The notes: generated by a model from the sequence alone, not told the origin. A DNA stretch of 64,000 bases from Floricoccus penangensis (GCF_001832885.1 NZ_MKIQ01000027.1:310001-374000), one strand, 5' to 3'; positions 24,994 to 32,930 are shown, counted from the first letter of the stretch. A program made the numbers and translations.

Positions 24994-25932
24994 ATGTTCG
25001 CTGATAATTACATTGAAAAAGTTCTTGAAAAAAAATCTCATCTATGTGTTGGTCTTGATCCAGATTTGAAGGAGTTTCCGACCTATATATTAAATGAAGC
25101 AGAAGAAAAATATGGTAAAACGTCACAAGGAGCAGCACACGCGATTTATGAATTTAATAAGTTAGTCATTGATCAAGTTGCAGACTTGATACCAGTAGTG
25201 AAACCTCAGTTAGCTTACTATGAAGTTTATGGTTCTGCTGGTATTGATGCCTTTTGGAAGACAGTAGCATATGCACACGCCAAAGACTTACTCGTGATTG
25301 CGGATGCAAAGAGAGGGGACATTGAATCCACATCGAAAGCCTATGCTCAAGCCTTCTTCAAGGATAAAAATAATAGTTGGCAAGATACAGATAAAGTAGA
25401 TGCTGTCACAGTAAATCCCTTCTTAGGAAGGGATGGAATTGATCCATTTTTAGAAGTTGCTAAGGAAAATGGGGACGGTGTTATTGTATTAGTGAAAACA
25501 AGTAATAATTCATCAGGAGAGTACCAAGATAAGATTACCATTGAAGATAAAAAGAGCATCTCCGAGCTTGTTTGTGATTACATAGTATCAAATTATCCAG
25601 AGTCTATTGGTAAATATGGATATTCAAATATTGGAGCGGTAGTTGGAGCAACATATCCTGAGCAAGCAAGAGATTTTCGTAAAAAAATTAGTAAATCCTT
25701 ATTTTTAGTACCTGGAATTGGTAAGCAAGGTGGAGACATTGAACAATTAGCTAACTCATTTAACGAAGATGGACTTGGAGCTATTATTTCTTCTTCAAGG
25801 GCAATTAATTATGCTTACCCTTCTGTTGAGTCAAATGATAAAGAAGTTAAAAATTCAATTAGAAATATTGTAATTGAGACAAATCAATTAATAAATGAGT
25901 CATTAAGAAGAGCTGATAAGTTAGCTTGGTAA
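24994..25932 (+). CDS. pyrF: orotidine 5'-phosphate decarboxylase, long (type 2) form
   Basis: This enzyme decarboxylates OMP to UMP, the last step of de novo pyrimidine synthesis. The 312-residue protein is the long type 2 form: CVGLDPDLKEFP near the N-terminus, VKPQLAYYEVYG, the catalytic Asp-Lys set in VIADAKRGDIEST near residue 104, VNPFLGRDGIDPF, and the phosphate loop LVPGIGKQGGD with ISSSRAINYA. Lactic streptococcal PyrF proteins I know are about 230-240 residues and encoded with other pyr genes; here the gene stands alone. A separate import is plausible. The ATG at 24994 has AATGAGGATAT before it. Confidence 0.94.
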   Translation: MFADNYIEKVLEKKSHLCVGLDPDLKEFPTYILNEAEEKYGKTSQGAAHAIYEFNKLVIDQVADLIPVVKPQLAYYEVYGSAGIDAFWKTVAYAHAKDLLVIADAKRGDIESTSKAYAQAFFKDKNNSWQDTDKVDAVTVNPFLGRDGIDPFLEVAKENGDGVIVLVKTSNNSSGEYQDKITIEDKKSISELVCDYIVSNYPESIGKYGYSNIGAVVGATYPEQARDFRKKISKSLFLVPGIGKQGGDIEQLANSFNEDGLGAIISSSRAINYAYPSVESNDKEVKNSIRNIVIETNQLINESLRRADKLAW

Positions 25933-25943
25933 AAAATGATGAC

Positions 25944-25982
25944 AAAAAAAGAGCTTCTAGATGTCTAGAAACTCTTTTTCTT
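25944..25982. terminator. bidirectional terminator between pyrF and the HdeD-like gene
   Basis: AAAGAGCTTCTAGA pairs with TCTAGAAACTCTTT around a TG tip with one mismatch; A and T runs flank it on both sides. Confidence 0.85.
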
Positions 25983-25988
25983 ACTAAA

Positions 25989-26522
25989 TTATACTTGTTC
26001 AGTAATATCTTTTGGTAACATGAAAGCTGATACAACAGCAATGATTCCGTCGAATACTAAGAAGAATCCTACGAACCATACGAATGAACCAAGAGAAAGT
26101 GCTGGATCAAATAGCATTACGAATCCTACATATAAACCGAAAAGTCCGATTAATACATATAAAACTCTCATTAATCCACTGATACCAACTTGCCAGAAAG
26201 CTGACATGATAGCTTCAGCAGAAGCAAAGATAATCCAAAATGCGAAAATGAATGCAACGGTAACTGCGCTTGCTGATTTATCAAATAAGAAAATCAAACC
26301 AACAATTGCTGAAAGTACAGCGCTTAAAATTTCACGGCTACGAAGTTCTGAGAACTTAGTTTTGTAAGCAATGTAAGCTGATGCAATAGCAGCTACAATG
26401 TTTAAAATACCGATAATAGTAAGCATAGGTCCTAATTCTCCAGTGGGGCTAGTAAGAACAAGAATACCTAAAATAAGTGAAATAATTCCTAGTACAATAA
26501 GACCAATTTTAATGTCTTTCAT
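25989..26522 (-). CDS. HdeD/DUF308 family membrane protein
   Basis: A 177-residue protein with about six short hydrophobic helices arranged as repeated pairs, typical of the DUF308/HdeD family (a membrane protein linked to acid resistance in enterobacteria). Examples are the segments IGLIVLGIISLILGILVL, LSAIVGLIFLFDKS and LYVLIGLFGLYVGFVMLFDP. A GGAGGACG ribosome site precedes the ATG on the minus strand. An apparent NagR-type operator upstream suggests a link to amino sugar control, which is an inference. Confidence 0.85.
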   Translation of the reverse strand: MKDIKIGLIVLGIISLILGILVLTSPTGELGPMLTIIGILNIVAAIASAYIAYKTKFSELRSREILSAVLSAIVGLIFLFDKSASAVTVAFIFAFWIIFASAEAIMSAFWQVGISGLMRVLYVLIGLFGLYVGFVMLFDPALSLGSFVWFVGFFLVFDGIIAVVSAFMLPKDITEQV

Positions 26523-26575
26523 TAAAAACGTCCTCCTTTTTTATAATTCCATATTATTATTAATATGTACTATTA

Positions 26576-26604
26576 ACATTAACGATTAATAGACCAAAAG
26601 TCAA
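26576..26604 (-). promoter_or_regulatory. promoter of the HdeD-like gene
   Basis: On the minus strand TTGACT (26604-26599) and TAATGT (26581-26576) are 17 bases apart. The spacer carries TTTGGTCTATTAAT, a half-match to a NagR (dre) site. Confidence 0.45.
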
Positions 26605-26638
26605 ATAATAAGTAATATTGATAAGGATTTTGTAACAA

Positions 26639-26654
26639 ATTAGTCTATACCAAT
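26639..26654. promoter_or_regulatory. dre-like (NagR-type) site upstream of the HdeD-like gene
   Basis: ATTAGTCTATACCAAT differs at only two positions from the perfect palindrome ATTGGTATATACCAAT found at nagB (27925-27940). On the minus strand it reads ATTGGTATAGACTAAT, close to the known dre pattern for GntR/HutC regulators of N-acetylglucosamine genes. It lies about 117 bases before the HdeD-like start, upstream of that gene's likely -35. Confidence 0.45.
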
Positions 26655-26756
26655 ATATGTAGTAAGAGAAATTGTTATTTATTAGGATCAAATCACGAAC
26701 ATTGTTATATAAAAATAAAAAAAGACCAGATATTTATATATATCTGATCAAATATA

Positions 26757-27785
26757 TTATTTAACAAACATTGCATCCCCAAAACTGAAGAAACGATATT
26801 TTTCATCAACTGCATGTTTATATGCATCAAGTACAAAATCTCGCCCAGCAAAAGCTGAAACCAACATTACTAAAGTTGATTTAGGAAGATGGAAATTTGT
26901 TGAAAATGCATCAACAACCTTAAATTCATATCCAGGTTTAATGAAAATATTAGTCCAACCAGAGTCAGCTTTAATTTCTCCATTAAATTTTGTCCCAATA
27001 GTCTCAAGAGTACGGATAGAAGTAGTTCCAACAGCTACAATTCGCCCACCGCTTGCTTTAACCTCGTTCAATTTAGCTGCAGCATCTTCAGATAGCTGGT
27101 AGAATTCACTGTGCATTTCGTGTTCATCAACATTATCAACACTAACCGGACGAAAAGTTCCAAGACCAACATGGAGTGTAAGCTCAACAAGATTAACCCC
27201 TTTATCTTCGATTTTCTTCAATAACTCAGGAGTAAAATGAAGACCCGCAGTTGGGGCAGCAGCAGAGCCGTTTTCTTTAGCGTATACTGTTTGATAGCGT
27301 TCTTGGTCTTCAAGTTTTTCATGAATATATGGAGGAAGTGGCATCTCTCCGAGGCTTTCTAGAGTTTCTAAGAAAATTCCATCATATTCAAATTCGACTA
27401 TACGACCACCATGTTCAAGCTCCTCAGTAACAGTAGCAACCAAGCGACCGTCTCCAAAAGAAACCTTTGAACCAACACGTAGGCGTTTAGCAGGCTTAGC
27501 AAGAGTTTCCCATTTATCACCCTCAATGTTTTTAAGAAGTAGAAGCTCAACATGTCCACCAGTATCAGGTTTAACACCAAAAAGTCTTGCAGGAAGTACT
27601 CTCGTATTATTCATTACAAGAGCATCACCCGGCTCAAGTTCGTCAATAATGTCGTAGAAATGTTTATCTTGCATAGTTTCTGATTCACGATCAATCACAA
27701 GTAAACGTGATTCACTTCTATTTTCGAGAGGTGTTTGAGCAATCAGCTCTTCAGGAAGTTCAAAGTCAAAATCATTTGTGTTCAT
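26757..27785 (-). CDS. queA: S-adenosylmethionine:tRNA ribosyltransferase-isomerase
   Basis: QueA transfers the ribosyl part of SAM to 7-aminomethyl-7-deazaguanine in tRNA, the penultimate step to queuosine. Family marks: the N-terminus [71 protein letters not shown] and the C-terminal [13 protein letters not shown] start it at 27785 (342 residues); the frame runs 22 codons further to a TTG, but the likely promoter -10 (27805-27810 on the minus strand) lies inside that extension. No strong ribosome site is visible before the ATG, so the transcript would have a very short leader. Confidence 0.95.
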   Translation of the reverse strand: MNTNDFDFELPEELIAQTPLENRSESRLLVIDRESETMQDKHFYDIIDELEPGDALVMNNTRVLPARLFGVKPDTGGHVELLLLKNIEGDKWETLAKPAKRLRVGSKVSFGDGRLVATVTEELEHGGRIVEFEYDGIFLETLESLGEMPLPPYIHEKLEDQERYQTVYAKENGSAAAPTAGLHFTPELLKKIEDKGVNLVELTLHVGLGTFRPVSVDNVDEHEMHSEFYQLSEDAAAKLNEVKASGGRIVAVGTTSIRTLETIGTKFNGEIKADSGWTNIFIKPGYEFKVVDAFSTNFHLPKSTLVMLVSAFAGRDFVLDAYKHAVDEKYRFFSFGDAMFVK

Positions 27786-27804
27786 TGTTAATATTTGGCA
27801 AGAG

Positions 27805-27834
27805 ATTATAAAATATTTTTTAAATACCTTGTAA
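27805..27834 (-). promoter_or_regulatory. promoter of queA
   Basis: On the minus strand TTACAA (27834-27829) and TATAAT (27810-27805) are separated by 18 bases. Transcription would begin only about 10-15 bases before the queA ATG at 27785. Confidence 0.5.
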
Positions 27835-27898
27835 ACACTTGCTTTCTCCAATCCAAAATTATTTACTAAAATATTATATCAAATTTAAAAGAAAATAG

Positions 27899-27926
27899 TT
27901 GACAAATGAATTTAATTTCGTATAAT
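27899..27926 (+). promoter_or_regulatory. promoter of nagB
   Basis: TTGACA (27899-27904) and TATAAT (27921-27926) with a 16-base spacer form a near-consensus sigma-A promoter. It is followed at once by the NagR-type palindrome. Confidence 0.85.
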
Positions 27927-27940
27927 TGGTATATACCAAT
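27925..27940. promoter_or_regulatory. NagR (dre-type) operator of nagB
   Basis: ATTGGTATATACCAAT is a perfect 16-base palindrome placed over the transcription start of nagB, overlapping the end of the -10. It matches the type of site bound by GntR/HutC regulators (NagR, YvoA, DasR) that respond to glucosamine-6-phosphate or GlcNAc-6-phosphate, so nagB should be induced by amino sugars. Confidence 0.8.
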
Positions 27941-27973
27941 ATAAAGAATAAATATAAAAGGAAAAATAATAAA

Positions 27974-28675
27974 ATGAAAATTATTAAAGTTGCAGATCAA
28001 GTTGAAGGTGGAAAAAAAGGATTTGAAATCCTATCAGAAAAAATGGCAAATGGAGCAAAAACTCTAGGACTTGCAACTGGAAGCACACCAGTTGAATTTT
28101 ATAAACAAGTAGTAGCAAGTGATCTTGATTTTTCAGACATGACATCAGTTAACCTTGATGAATATGTTGGATTAGATGCAGATCATGAACAAAGCTACCG
28201 TCACTTCATGGGTGAACAACTTTTCAATGCTAAACCATTTAAAGTAAACTATCTTCCAAACGGTAAGGCTGAAGATTTACAAGCAGAAGCAAAACATTAC
28301 GATCAAATTATTGCTGAAAATCCAATTGACCTACAAATTTTAGGAATTGGTTCAAACGGACACATTGGTTTTAATGAACCAGGAACTCCATTTGATTCAA
28401 CTACACATATTGTTGATCTTGCTGAAAGCACAATCAAAGATAACGCACGTTTCTTCGAAAATGAAGAAGAAGTTCCTAAAAAAGCTATCTCAATGGGTAT
28501 TGCAAGTATCTTAGGAGCTAAATCAATCGTACTTATGGCTTACGGTGAAAATAAAGCGGATGCAGTTGCAGCAATGGTAAATGGTGAACAAACAGAAGAC
28601 CTACCAGCAAGTGCATTACAAAATCACGATGACGTTTACGTGATTGTTGACGAAGCAGCAGCTTCAAAACTATAA
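27974..28675 (+). CDS. nagB: glucosamine-6-phosphate deaminase
   Basis: Converts glucosamine-6-phosphate to fructose-6-phosphate and ammonia, feeding amino sugars into glycolysis. The 233-residue form is the short allostery-free type of lactic acid bacteria. Seen: [14 protein letters not shown], the [11 protein letters not shown] active-site Asp region, [20 protein letters not shown] with the catalytic Asp/His region, and [25 protein letters not shown]. Start at 27974 follows AAAAGGAAAAA; 16 upstream in-frame codons overlap the operator and are rejected. Regulation by a NagR-type repressor is read from the palindrome at 27925-27940. Confidence 0.97.
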   Translation: MKIIKVADQVEGGKKGFEILSEKMANGAKTLGLATGSTPVEFYKQVVASDLDFSDMTSVNLDEYVGLDADHEQSYRHFMGEQLFNAKPFKVNYLPNGKAEDLQAEAKHYDQIIAENPIDLQILGIGSNGHIGFNEPGTPFDSTTHIVDLAESTIKDNARFFENEEEVPKKAISMGIASILGAKSIVLMAYGENKADAVAAMVNGEQTEDLPASALQNHDDVYVIVDEAAASKL

Positions 28676-28696
28676 GAACAAGATAATAATTGACTA

Positions 28697-28726
28697 AACC
28701 TTCATCAAATTTGATGGAGGTTTTTT
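28697..28726 (+). terminator. terminator of nagB
   Basis: AACCTTCATCA pairs with TGATGGAGGTT (one G-T pair) around AATT, followed by TTTT. Confidence 0.85.
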
Positions 28727-28804
28727 GTAAACATATCTTCTAAGTCCTATAACCACGCGCAATGTAAATATCTTTATAGTAAATTTCCTCAAAAAATCCT
28801 ATTT

Positions 28805-28955
28805 ATCAAAGACTTTTGATGTTATAATAAATTAAAATCTATTAAGATTATGTAAATTTGTAGTAACAGAAAACTCAGTTTTTTATTTCATAACTATTTA
28901 CTTGGAGTAATGAGTCCAATCATCGGGGTATTATCCCTTTCAATTTGAGGTTTAT
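28805..28955 (+). promoter_or_regulatory. promoter and long leader of the GNAT-metF operon
   Basis: An extended -10 TG-T-TATAAT lies at 28820-28828; the -35 side is replaced by an inverted repeat ATCAAA-gact-TTTGAT (28805-28820). The roughly 120-base leader has possible pairings: GTAAAT with ATTTAC enclosing about 40 bases, TTGGA/TCCAA, and GGG/CCC just before the ribosome site. It may be a cis-regulatory RNA, but it matches no riboswitch class I can name. Confidence 0.4.
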
Positions 28956-29462
28956 ATGGATATAAAATCTTTGTCTGAAAAATATATTGTAAAAGAAGCC
29001 GATTATACGGATTTAAATCAAATATTTCATCTCTGTCAGGATAATGAACTCTATTTCAAATATTGTCCACCAATGGTAACTATAGAGGGCATTGAAGAGG
29101 ACATGAATGCTTTACCGCCCGGAGTTAGCAAAGAAAATAAACATTATCTTGGCTTTTATAATCCTACTGATAAGAAATTATTGGCAGTTATGGATTTAGT
29201 TGAAGGATATCCAGATTCTACAACTATCTATATTGGATTCTTTATGTTGGATACTGAAATTCAAGGGCAAGGAATTGCTAGTGAATTAATAGAAGAAGTG
29301 TTGAATAACTTGAAAGAATTAGGGTTTAAAAAAGCAAAATTAGGATATGTTGAGGGTAACCCTCAAGCAACGAACTTTTGGAAGAAAAATAATTTCGTTG
29401 AAACTGGAAGAAAATTACAATTTGATGAATATGTCGCAATCGATGCTGAAAGAAAATTATAG
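28956..29462 (+). CDS. GNAT family N-acetyltransferase
   Basis: A 168-residue acetyltransferase. The core is seen in KLLAVMDLVEGYPDSTTIYIGFFMLDTEIQGQGIASELIEEVL, with the acetyl-CoA loop QGQGIASEL, then KKAKLGYVEGNPQATNFWKKNNFVETGR, a standard GNAT motif B end. Acceptor unknown. It is 12 bases ahead of metF and probably in one operon with it. The ribosome site TTGAGGTTTAT is modest. A link to methionine or folate metabolism is suggested only by the neighbour. Confidence 0.87.
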   Translation: MDIKSLSEKYIVKEADYTDLNQIFHLCQDNELYFKYCPPMVTIEGIEEDMNALPPGVSKENKHYLGFYNPTDKKLLAVMDLVEGYPDSTTIYIGFFMLDTEIQGQGIASELIEEVLNNLKELGFKKAKLGYVEGNPQATNFWKKNNFVETGRKLQFDEYVAIDAERKL

Positions 29463-29474
29463 ATAGAGGTAGAA

Positions 29475-30305
29475 ATGAATAGGATTCCTTTTTCACTAGA
29501 AATAATTGCTCCACCAATTAATACACCTTATGAAAATTTCAAAGATGACCTTGAAGATTTTATAGAGCTTAATCCATCATTCATCGGAGTTCCAACCATT
29601 GATAAAGTAAATATGGATAAAAGAAGTTTTGAGCTTACGCGTTACATTCAAAATGATTTATCATATCCTGCAATGGCTCATTTACCTGCAAAATTTATGA
29701 CCGAAAAACATCTTGAAGATACCTTGAATTCTTTTACTAATTCAGGAGTGAGGGAAATATTAGTTGTAGGTGGAGAGGTTAGAGATGAGGCTAAAATTTA
29801 TTCTGATTTTCCATATGCTAATCAACTTATGGCTTTTATAAGAGAATACTCTTCTGATTTTCATGTCACAGGAGCATGCCATCCAAGAGGTGTAGAAGGT
29901 GATGGTGATTTAGCTCGTGAGATGGAAGATATTAAAAGAAAAATTGATTCAGGTTGTCAGCAACTAATCAGCCAAGTATTTTTCGACAACGAAGATTTTT
30001 ATCGCTTCAAAGAAGCCTATGAGAAAGAAAATTTTAAGATACCAGTCTTAGCTGGGGTTATGCCTGCATTGTCAAGGGGTGTCATCAACTTTATGGTATC
30101 AAGAAACCATACTAGACTAAGTCCAGAACTTGAAAAAGTATTGGAAAAGTATGCTAATGATCCAGCTTCCCTTAGACAGGCTGGTTTAGAACATTCTATG
30201 GAACAAATAGATAAATTGTTGGGATGCGAAATCGATGGTTTCCATCTTTATACCATGAACGACGTATTAGCAAGTAAAGAAATATATATGACTTTTAGGA
30301 ATTAA
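29475..30305 (+). CDS. metF: methylenetetrahydrofolate reductase
   Basis: A 276-residue FAD enzyme of the MetF family that reduces 5,10-methylene-THF to 5-methyl-THF for methionine synthesis. Evidence: start PFSLEIIAPPINTPYENF with the conserved Glu; AMAHLPAKF matching the usual HLT region; GVREILVVGGEVRD; ACHPRGVEGDGD near residue 135; CQQLISQVFFDNEDFYRF (the QxFFD pattern); IPVLAGVMPALS; and GFHLYTMN at the end. Several signature residues are slightly altered compared with E. coli MetF (for example PAKF for the usual TC). It follows a GNAT gene closely. Confidence 0.87.
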   Translation: MNRIPFSLEIIAPPINTPYENFKDDLEDFIELNPSFIGVPTIDKVNMDKRSFELTRYIQNDLSYPAMAHLPAKFMTEKHLEDTLNSFTNSGVREILVVGGEVRDEAKIYSDFPYANQLMAFIREYSSDFHVTGACHPRGVEGDGDLAREMEDIKRKIDSGCQQLISQVFFDNEDFYRFKEAYEKENFKIPVLAGVMPALSRGVINFMVSRNHTRLSPELEKVLEKYANDPASLRQAGLEHSMEQIDKLLGCEIDGFHLYTMNDVLASKEIYMTFRN

Positions 30306-30334
30306 TCAAATAATTTGGAAAGAAAGTAAATATT

Positions 30335-30802
30335 ATGAGTAAAGTTAGTCAAATGTATGTTGAAGATATGAGGAAAAAGATTGGCCATGATTTATTAATT
30401 CTTATTGGTTCCAATATTATTTTGGAAAATGAAGACGGCCATATTCTGCTTCAAAAAAGAACAAATGATAGCTGGGGATTACCTGGTGGACTAATGGAAA
30501 TTGGTGAATCGCTAGAAGAAACTGCAATTAGAGAAGTGTATGAAGAAACAGGTCTTGAAGTTACAGATTTAAAACTAGTCAATACATTCTCAGGACCACA
30601 GTATCAATTTACATTAGAAAATAAAGACCAAATATACGTTGTCACCTCACTTTATAAGGTTATTTCTTATAAAGGAAGTATGAACTTAGAATCAGACGAG
30701 ACACTTGACCTTAAATATTTTCCTTATAATCCTTTACCAGAAAATATGGAAGATGAATATATTGACTATATTAAATATTATTTAGCGAATTTTGTGCAAT
30801 GA
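30335..30802 (+). CDS. NUDIX hydrolase
   Basis: A 155-residue hydrolase of nucleoside diphosphate-linked compounds. The full Nudix box GGLMEIGESLEETAIREV, YEETGL is at about residues 52-74, with the metal-binding Glu set intact. The upstream LLQKRTNDSWGLPGG strand is typical. The substrate cannot be told; proteins of this size in Firmicutes include ADP-ribose and NADH-type pyrophosphatases. GGAAAGAAAG precedes the ATG. It ends at a small terminator. Confidence 0.92.
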   Translation: MSKVSQMYVEDMRKKIGHDLLILIGSNIILENEDGHILLQKRTNDSWGLPGGLMEIGESLEETAIREVYEETGLEVTDLKLVNTFSGPQYQFTLENKDQIYVVTSLYKVISYKGSMNLESDETLDLKYFPYNPLPENMEDEYIDYIKYYLANFVQ

Positions 30803-30814
30803 ACATACTAAAAC

Positions 30815-30835
30815 AAGTCCTCTTGGGCTTTTTTT
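30815..30835 (+). terminator. terminator after the NUDIX gene
   Basis: AAGTCC, loop TCTT, GGGCTT with one G-T pair, followed by a T-run to 30835. Its right end abuts the next promoter. Confidence 0.75.
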
Positions 30836-30843
30836 GATATAAT
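30835..30843 (+). promoter_or_regulatory. extended -10 promoter of the leader-peptide/ABC exporter transcript
   Basis: TG-A-TATAAT directly after the terminator T-run. No good -35 is seen because the terminator stem occupies that place; the extended -10 would compensate. Transcription should start near 30850. Confidence 0.6.
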
Positions 30844-30874
30844 GTAGAAAACGCATACAAGGAGACTCTTTAAA

Positions 30875-30904
30875 ATGAACAAACGAATTAAATTCTCGAT
30901 ATAG
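30875..30904 (+). CDS. nine-codon leader peptide MNKRIKFSI
   Basis: An ATG at 30875 follows AAGGAGA (30859-30865) by 10 bases and opens a nine-codon frame with TAG at 30902-30904. The end of the frame forms the left arm of a strong hairpin, so ribosome position on this frame would decide whether the hairpin forms. This is the layout of translational or transcriptional attenuators that control antibiotic resistance genes, including ABC and Erm genes. The peptide sequence does not match a leader I know. Confidence 0.6.
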   Translation: MNKRIKFSI

Positions 30905-30954
30905 CTGATTTGATAGGCAGTATATCGAGCAAATAAATTTTTAGTCCTATCAGC
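30895..30954 (+). promoter_or_regulatory. mutually exclusive hairpins of the ABC exporter leader
   Basis: Stem A: CTCGATATA (30895-30903) with TATATCGAG (30921-30929), 9 bp perfect, extended inward by CTG/CAG after one bulged G. Stem B: TGATAGG (30911-30917, in the loop of A) with CCTATCA (30946-30952), or GCTGAT (30904-30909) with ATCAGC (30949-30954). A and B compete. TATATC of stem A can also pair with GATATA at 30992-30997, directly next to the exporter's AGGAG site. Confidence 0.6.
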
Positions 30955-30999
30955 TTGGCTGTATCAACCCTAGACAACAACAAAAATAGGAGATATAGC

Positions 31000-32607
31000 A
31001 TGAAAGCACAAAACATAAGACATTTAATAAAATATTTTAAGAATTTAACAGTAACATACATTATTTTAGGAGTTCTTTGTCAGCTTCTGAAATCAATAAA
31101 CATCCTTTACTATCAAAATATATTAGATGGATTTTCTAAAGGACTAAGCCCCTGGAGTCTTCTAATTTATTCAACGACATTAATTCTTCCCCTCATCCTT
31201 GCATATTTGTCGGAATATCCCAAAAGCAAACTCTATCATGGGATTTATTATTTTCTCAAAAAAGAAGTGCTAGAGAAAATCTCACACATTGATTATCTTA
31301 GCTACATGACTTTTGGAAGCGGGAATCTCTTACAGAAGATTGAAGTAGGAGCCTTGGCTGGAAGAAGTATTTATGTAGATTTTTACTGCCATATTTTGAG
31401 AGAATTACTTCCATCACTGATATTCAATATACTTTTTATCTCCCTGATTGATTTAAGTCTGATACCCTTCATTACCCTTGGATATTTAATCGTTTTCCTT
31501 ATAAGCAAGTTCCTTCTCACATATCTTGAAAGAATTAAAAGGGAAAATCTCATAAACGAGGAGGCCTTAAATAGTATTTTGACCCGTAGTGTTTTTGAAA
31601 TAGTCACCTTCCGCATAAATCGCAGATACAAAAGCGAGATAAGAAAGTATGAGTCGCTGTCGGAGAAGGTGGTTGATAATGTCACGAGCATGACGCTCAT
31701 TCACGAGCTGTTCTTCACTATTTTCGCTATCTTGGTCGCAATCATCCAAATCCTTCTGCTCGCTCTAGTCTTGACTGGGCACATAAGTCTGACAGTTGGC
31801 GGATTGGTTGCAGTTCTTGCCTACATTGACAACATCTACACGCCTATTGCCATCTTCAACGTCATCTTTGTCAACTATCGACTAAACAAGGTTTCCTATG
31901 AGCGGCTGGCAGAATTTTACATGGCACCTGATGATTTGGGTCTTACTTCTGGGAAAAAGCTTTTCCATGAAAAAATTACTAATGTCAGATTAGTGGATGT
32001 AGATCTTTCCATCTCAAACAAGGAAATTCTCTGCAGTGTAAATCTTAATTTCGAAAAAGGGAAAATCTACGCCTTAACAGGAAAAAGTGGTTCGGGAAAA
32101 TCGACTTGTGTAAAAACAATACTTGGCTTGCTTAAGGCGACTAGCGGTGAAATTCTTATAAACGATAGGAAACTATCTAGCATAAATCTTGATGATTATT
32201 ATAAGGACGTTTTCTATATTTCACAGGAAGTTCCAATCTTTGAAGGAAGTTTAAGAGAAAATATAATTTTTGAAAATGAAAAAATTACAGATTTAGAGAT
32301 AATTGAGGTATTAGAAAATTGTGGTTTGAAGAATTTCTTTGGAAAACTTGAGAAAGGACTAGACACATCACTTGGAGAAAAGGGATTAAATATATCTGGT
32401 GGTGAAAGACAGAGAATTGCCTTTACTAGACTATACTTTTCACAAGCAAATCTAATAATTTTTGATGAAGCAACATCAGCTATGGATGAAAAAACAGAAG
32501 AATTTATTTTAAACAATGTTTTACCGTTACTAGAAAACAAGTTAACAATAATGATAACTCATCATAAAAAGAATTTGAAATTTGTTGATGAAGTAGTTAG
32601 CTTTTAA
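31000..32607 (+). CDS. ABC exporter (fused membrane and ATPase domains)
   Basis: Start at 31000, where AATAGGAGATATAGC precedes the ATG; 15 upstream in-frame codons lack a site. The 535-residue half-exporter has about five to six membrane helices (residues 15-300) and an ATPase domain: Walker A GKSGSGKST, signature ISGGERQR, Walker B LIIFDEATSAMD with Glu, switch ITHHKKN. The membrane domain has diverged far from the drug exporters at 6.9-10.4 kb. Bases from about 31160 to 31960 are clearly richer in G+C than both ends of the gene, which hints at a mosaic origin. The leader peptide upstream suggests induction by a translation-affecting compound. Homodimer likely. Confidence 0.88.
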   Translation: MKAQNIRHLIKYFKNLTVTYIILGVLCQLLKSINILYYQNILDGFSKGLSPWSLLIYSTTLILPLILAYLSEYPKSKLYHGIYYFLKKEVLEKISHIDYLSYMTFGSGNLLQKIEVGALAGRSIYVDFYCHILRELLPSLIFNILFISLIDLSLIPFITLGYLIVFLISKFLLTYLERIKRENLINEEALNSILTRSVFEIVTFRINRRYKSEIRKYESLSEKVVDNVTSMTLIHELFFTIFAILVAIIQILLLALVLTGHISLTVGGLVAVLAYIDNIYTPIAIFNVIFVNYRLNKVSYERLAEFYMAPDDLGLTSGKKLFHEKITNVRLVDVDLSISNKEILCSVNLNFEKGKIYALTGKSGSGKSTCVKTILGLLKATSGEILINDRKLSSINLDDYYKDVFYISQEVPIFEGSLRENIIFENEKITDLEIIEVLENCGLKNFFGKLEKGLDTSLGEKGLNISGGERQRIAFTRLYFSQANLIIFDEATSAMDEKTEEFILNNVLPLLENKLTIMITHHKKNLKFVDEVVSF

Positions 32608-32621
32608 AGGAGGCTAATAAA

Positions 32622-32930
32622 ATGATATTTATATTAATTTTAGGTCTACTTTTTATAATTCTAGCAATTCAGTTTAGACGTGGGAAATGGTCAAGACTCA
32701 TAGCAGGAAATACTTTCGGTGATAGGCCGAAAGAAAAAGTGGATAAAGCAGCTAAAACAGTCAGTAACTTATTGATATATATAGGTTTAGAGTTTATTAT
32801 TTCATATTTTTTAGACGTGTTTATCAAAAAAGGTGCTAAGATATCTCTAATTGGCCTGATTCCTATAATCATCTATGCTTTTTACATGATATTTGTCTAC
32901 TTAAAAGCATATTTGAAAAATGAGATTTAA
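32622..32930 (+). CDS. small membrane protein, DUF3784-like
   Basis: A 102-residue protein with an N-terminal helix, a polar stretch RRGKWSRLIAGNTFGDRPKEKVDKAAKTVSN, and two further helices. The helix, then a Ile-Ala-Gly-Asn motif with a Lys-Asp-rich loop, then two helices resembles the DUF3784 group. Function unknown. It lies 14 bases after the ABC exporter with an AAAGGAGG site, so the two form one transcript and it could be an accessory or immunity subunit; that is inference. Confidence 0.65.
   Translation: MIFILILGLLFIILAIQFRRGKWSRLIAGNTFGDRPKEKVDKAAKTVSNLLIYIGLEFIISYFLDVFIKKGAKISLIGLIPIIIYAFYMIFVYLKAYLKNEI

Noticed and set aside
26757-27851. Longer queA start at 27851
   Set aside because: The extra 22 codons contain the likely promoter and lack family similarity.
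28741-28760. TAAGTCCTAT shared between 28741 and the structured RNA at about 23645
   Set aside because: A 10-base match with different surroundings; likely chance.
32214-32540. Open frame antisense to the ABC exporter ATPase domain
   Set aside because: Shadow frame of a clear ATPase domain; composition rich in Ser/Phe as expected from reversed codons.
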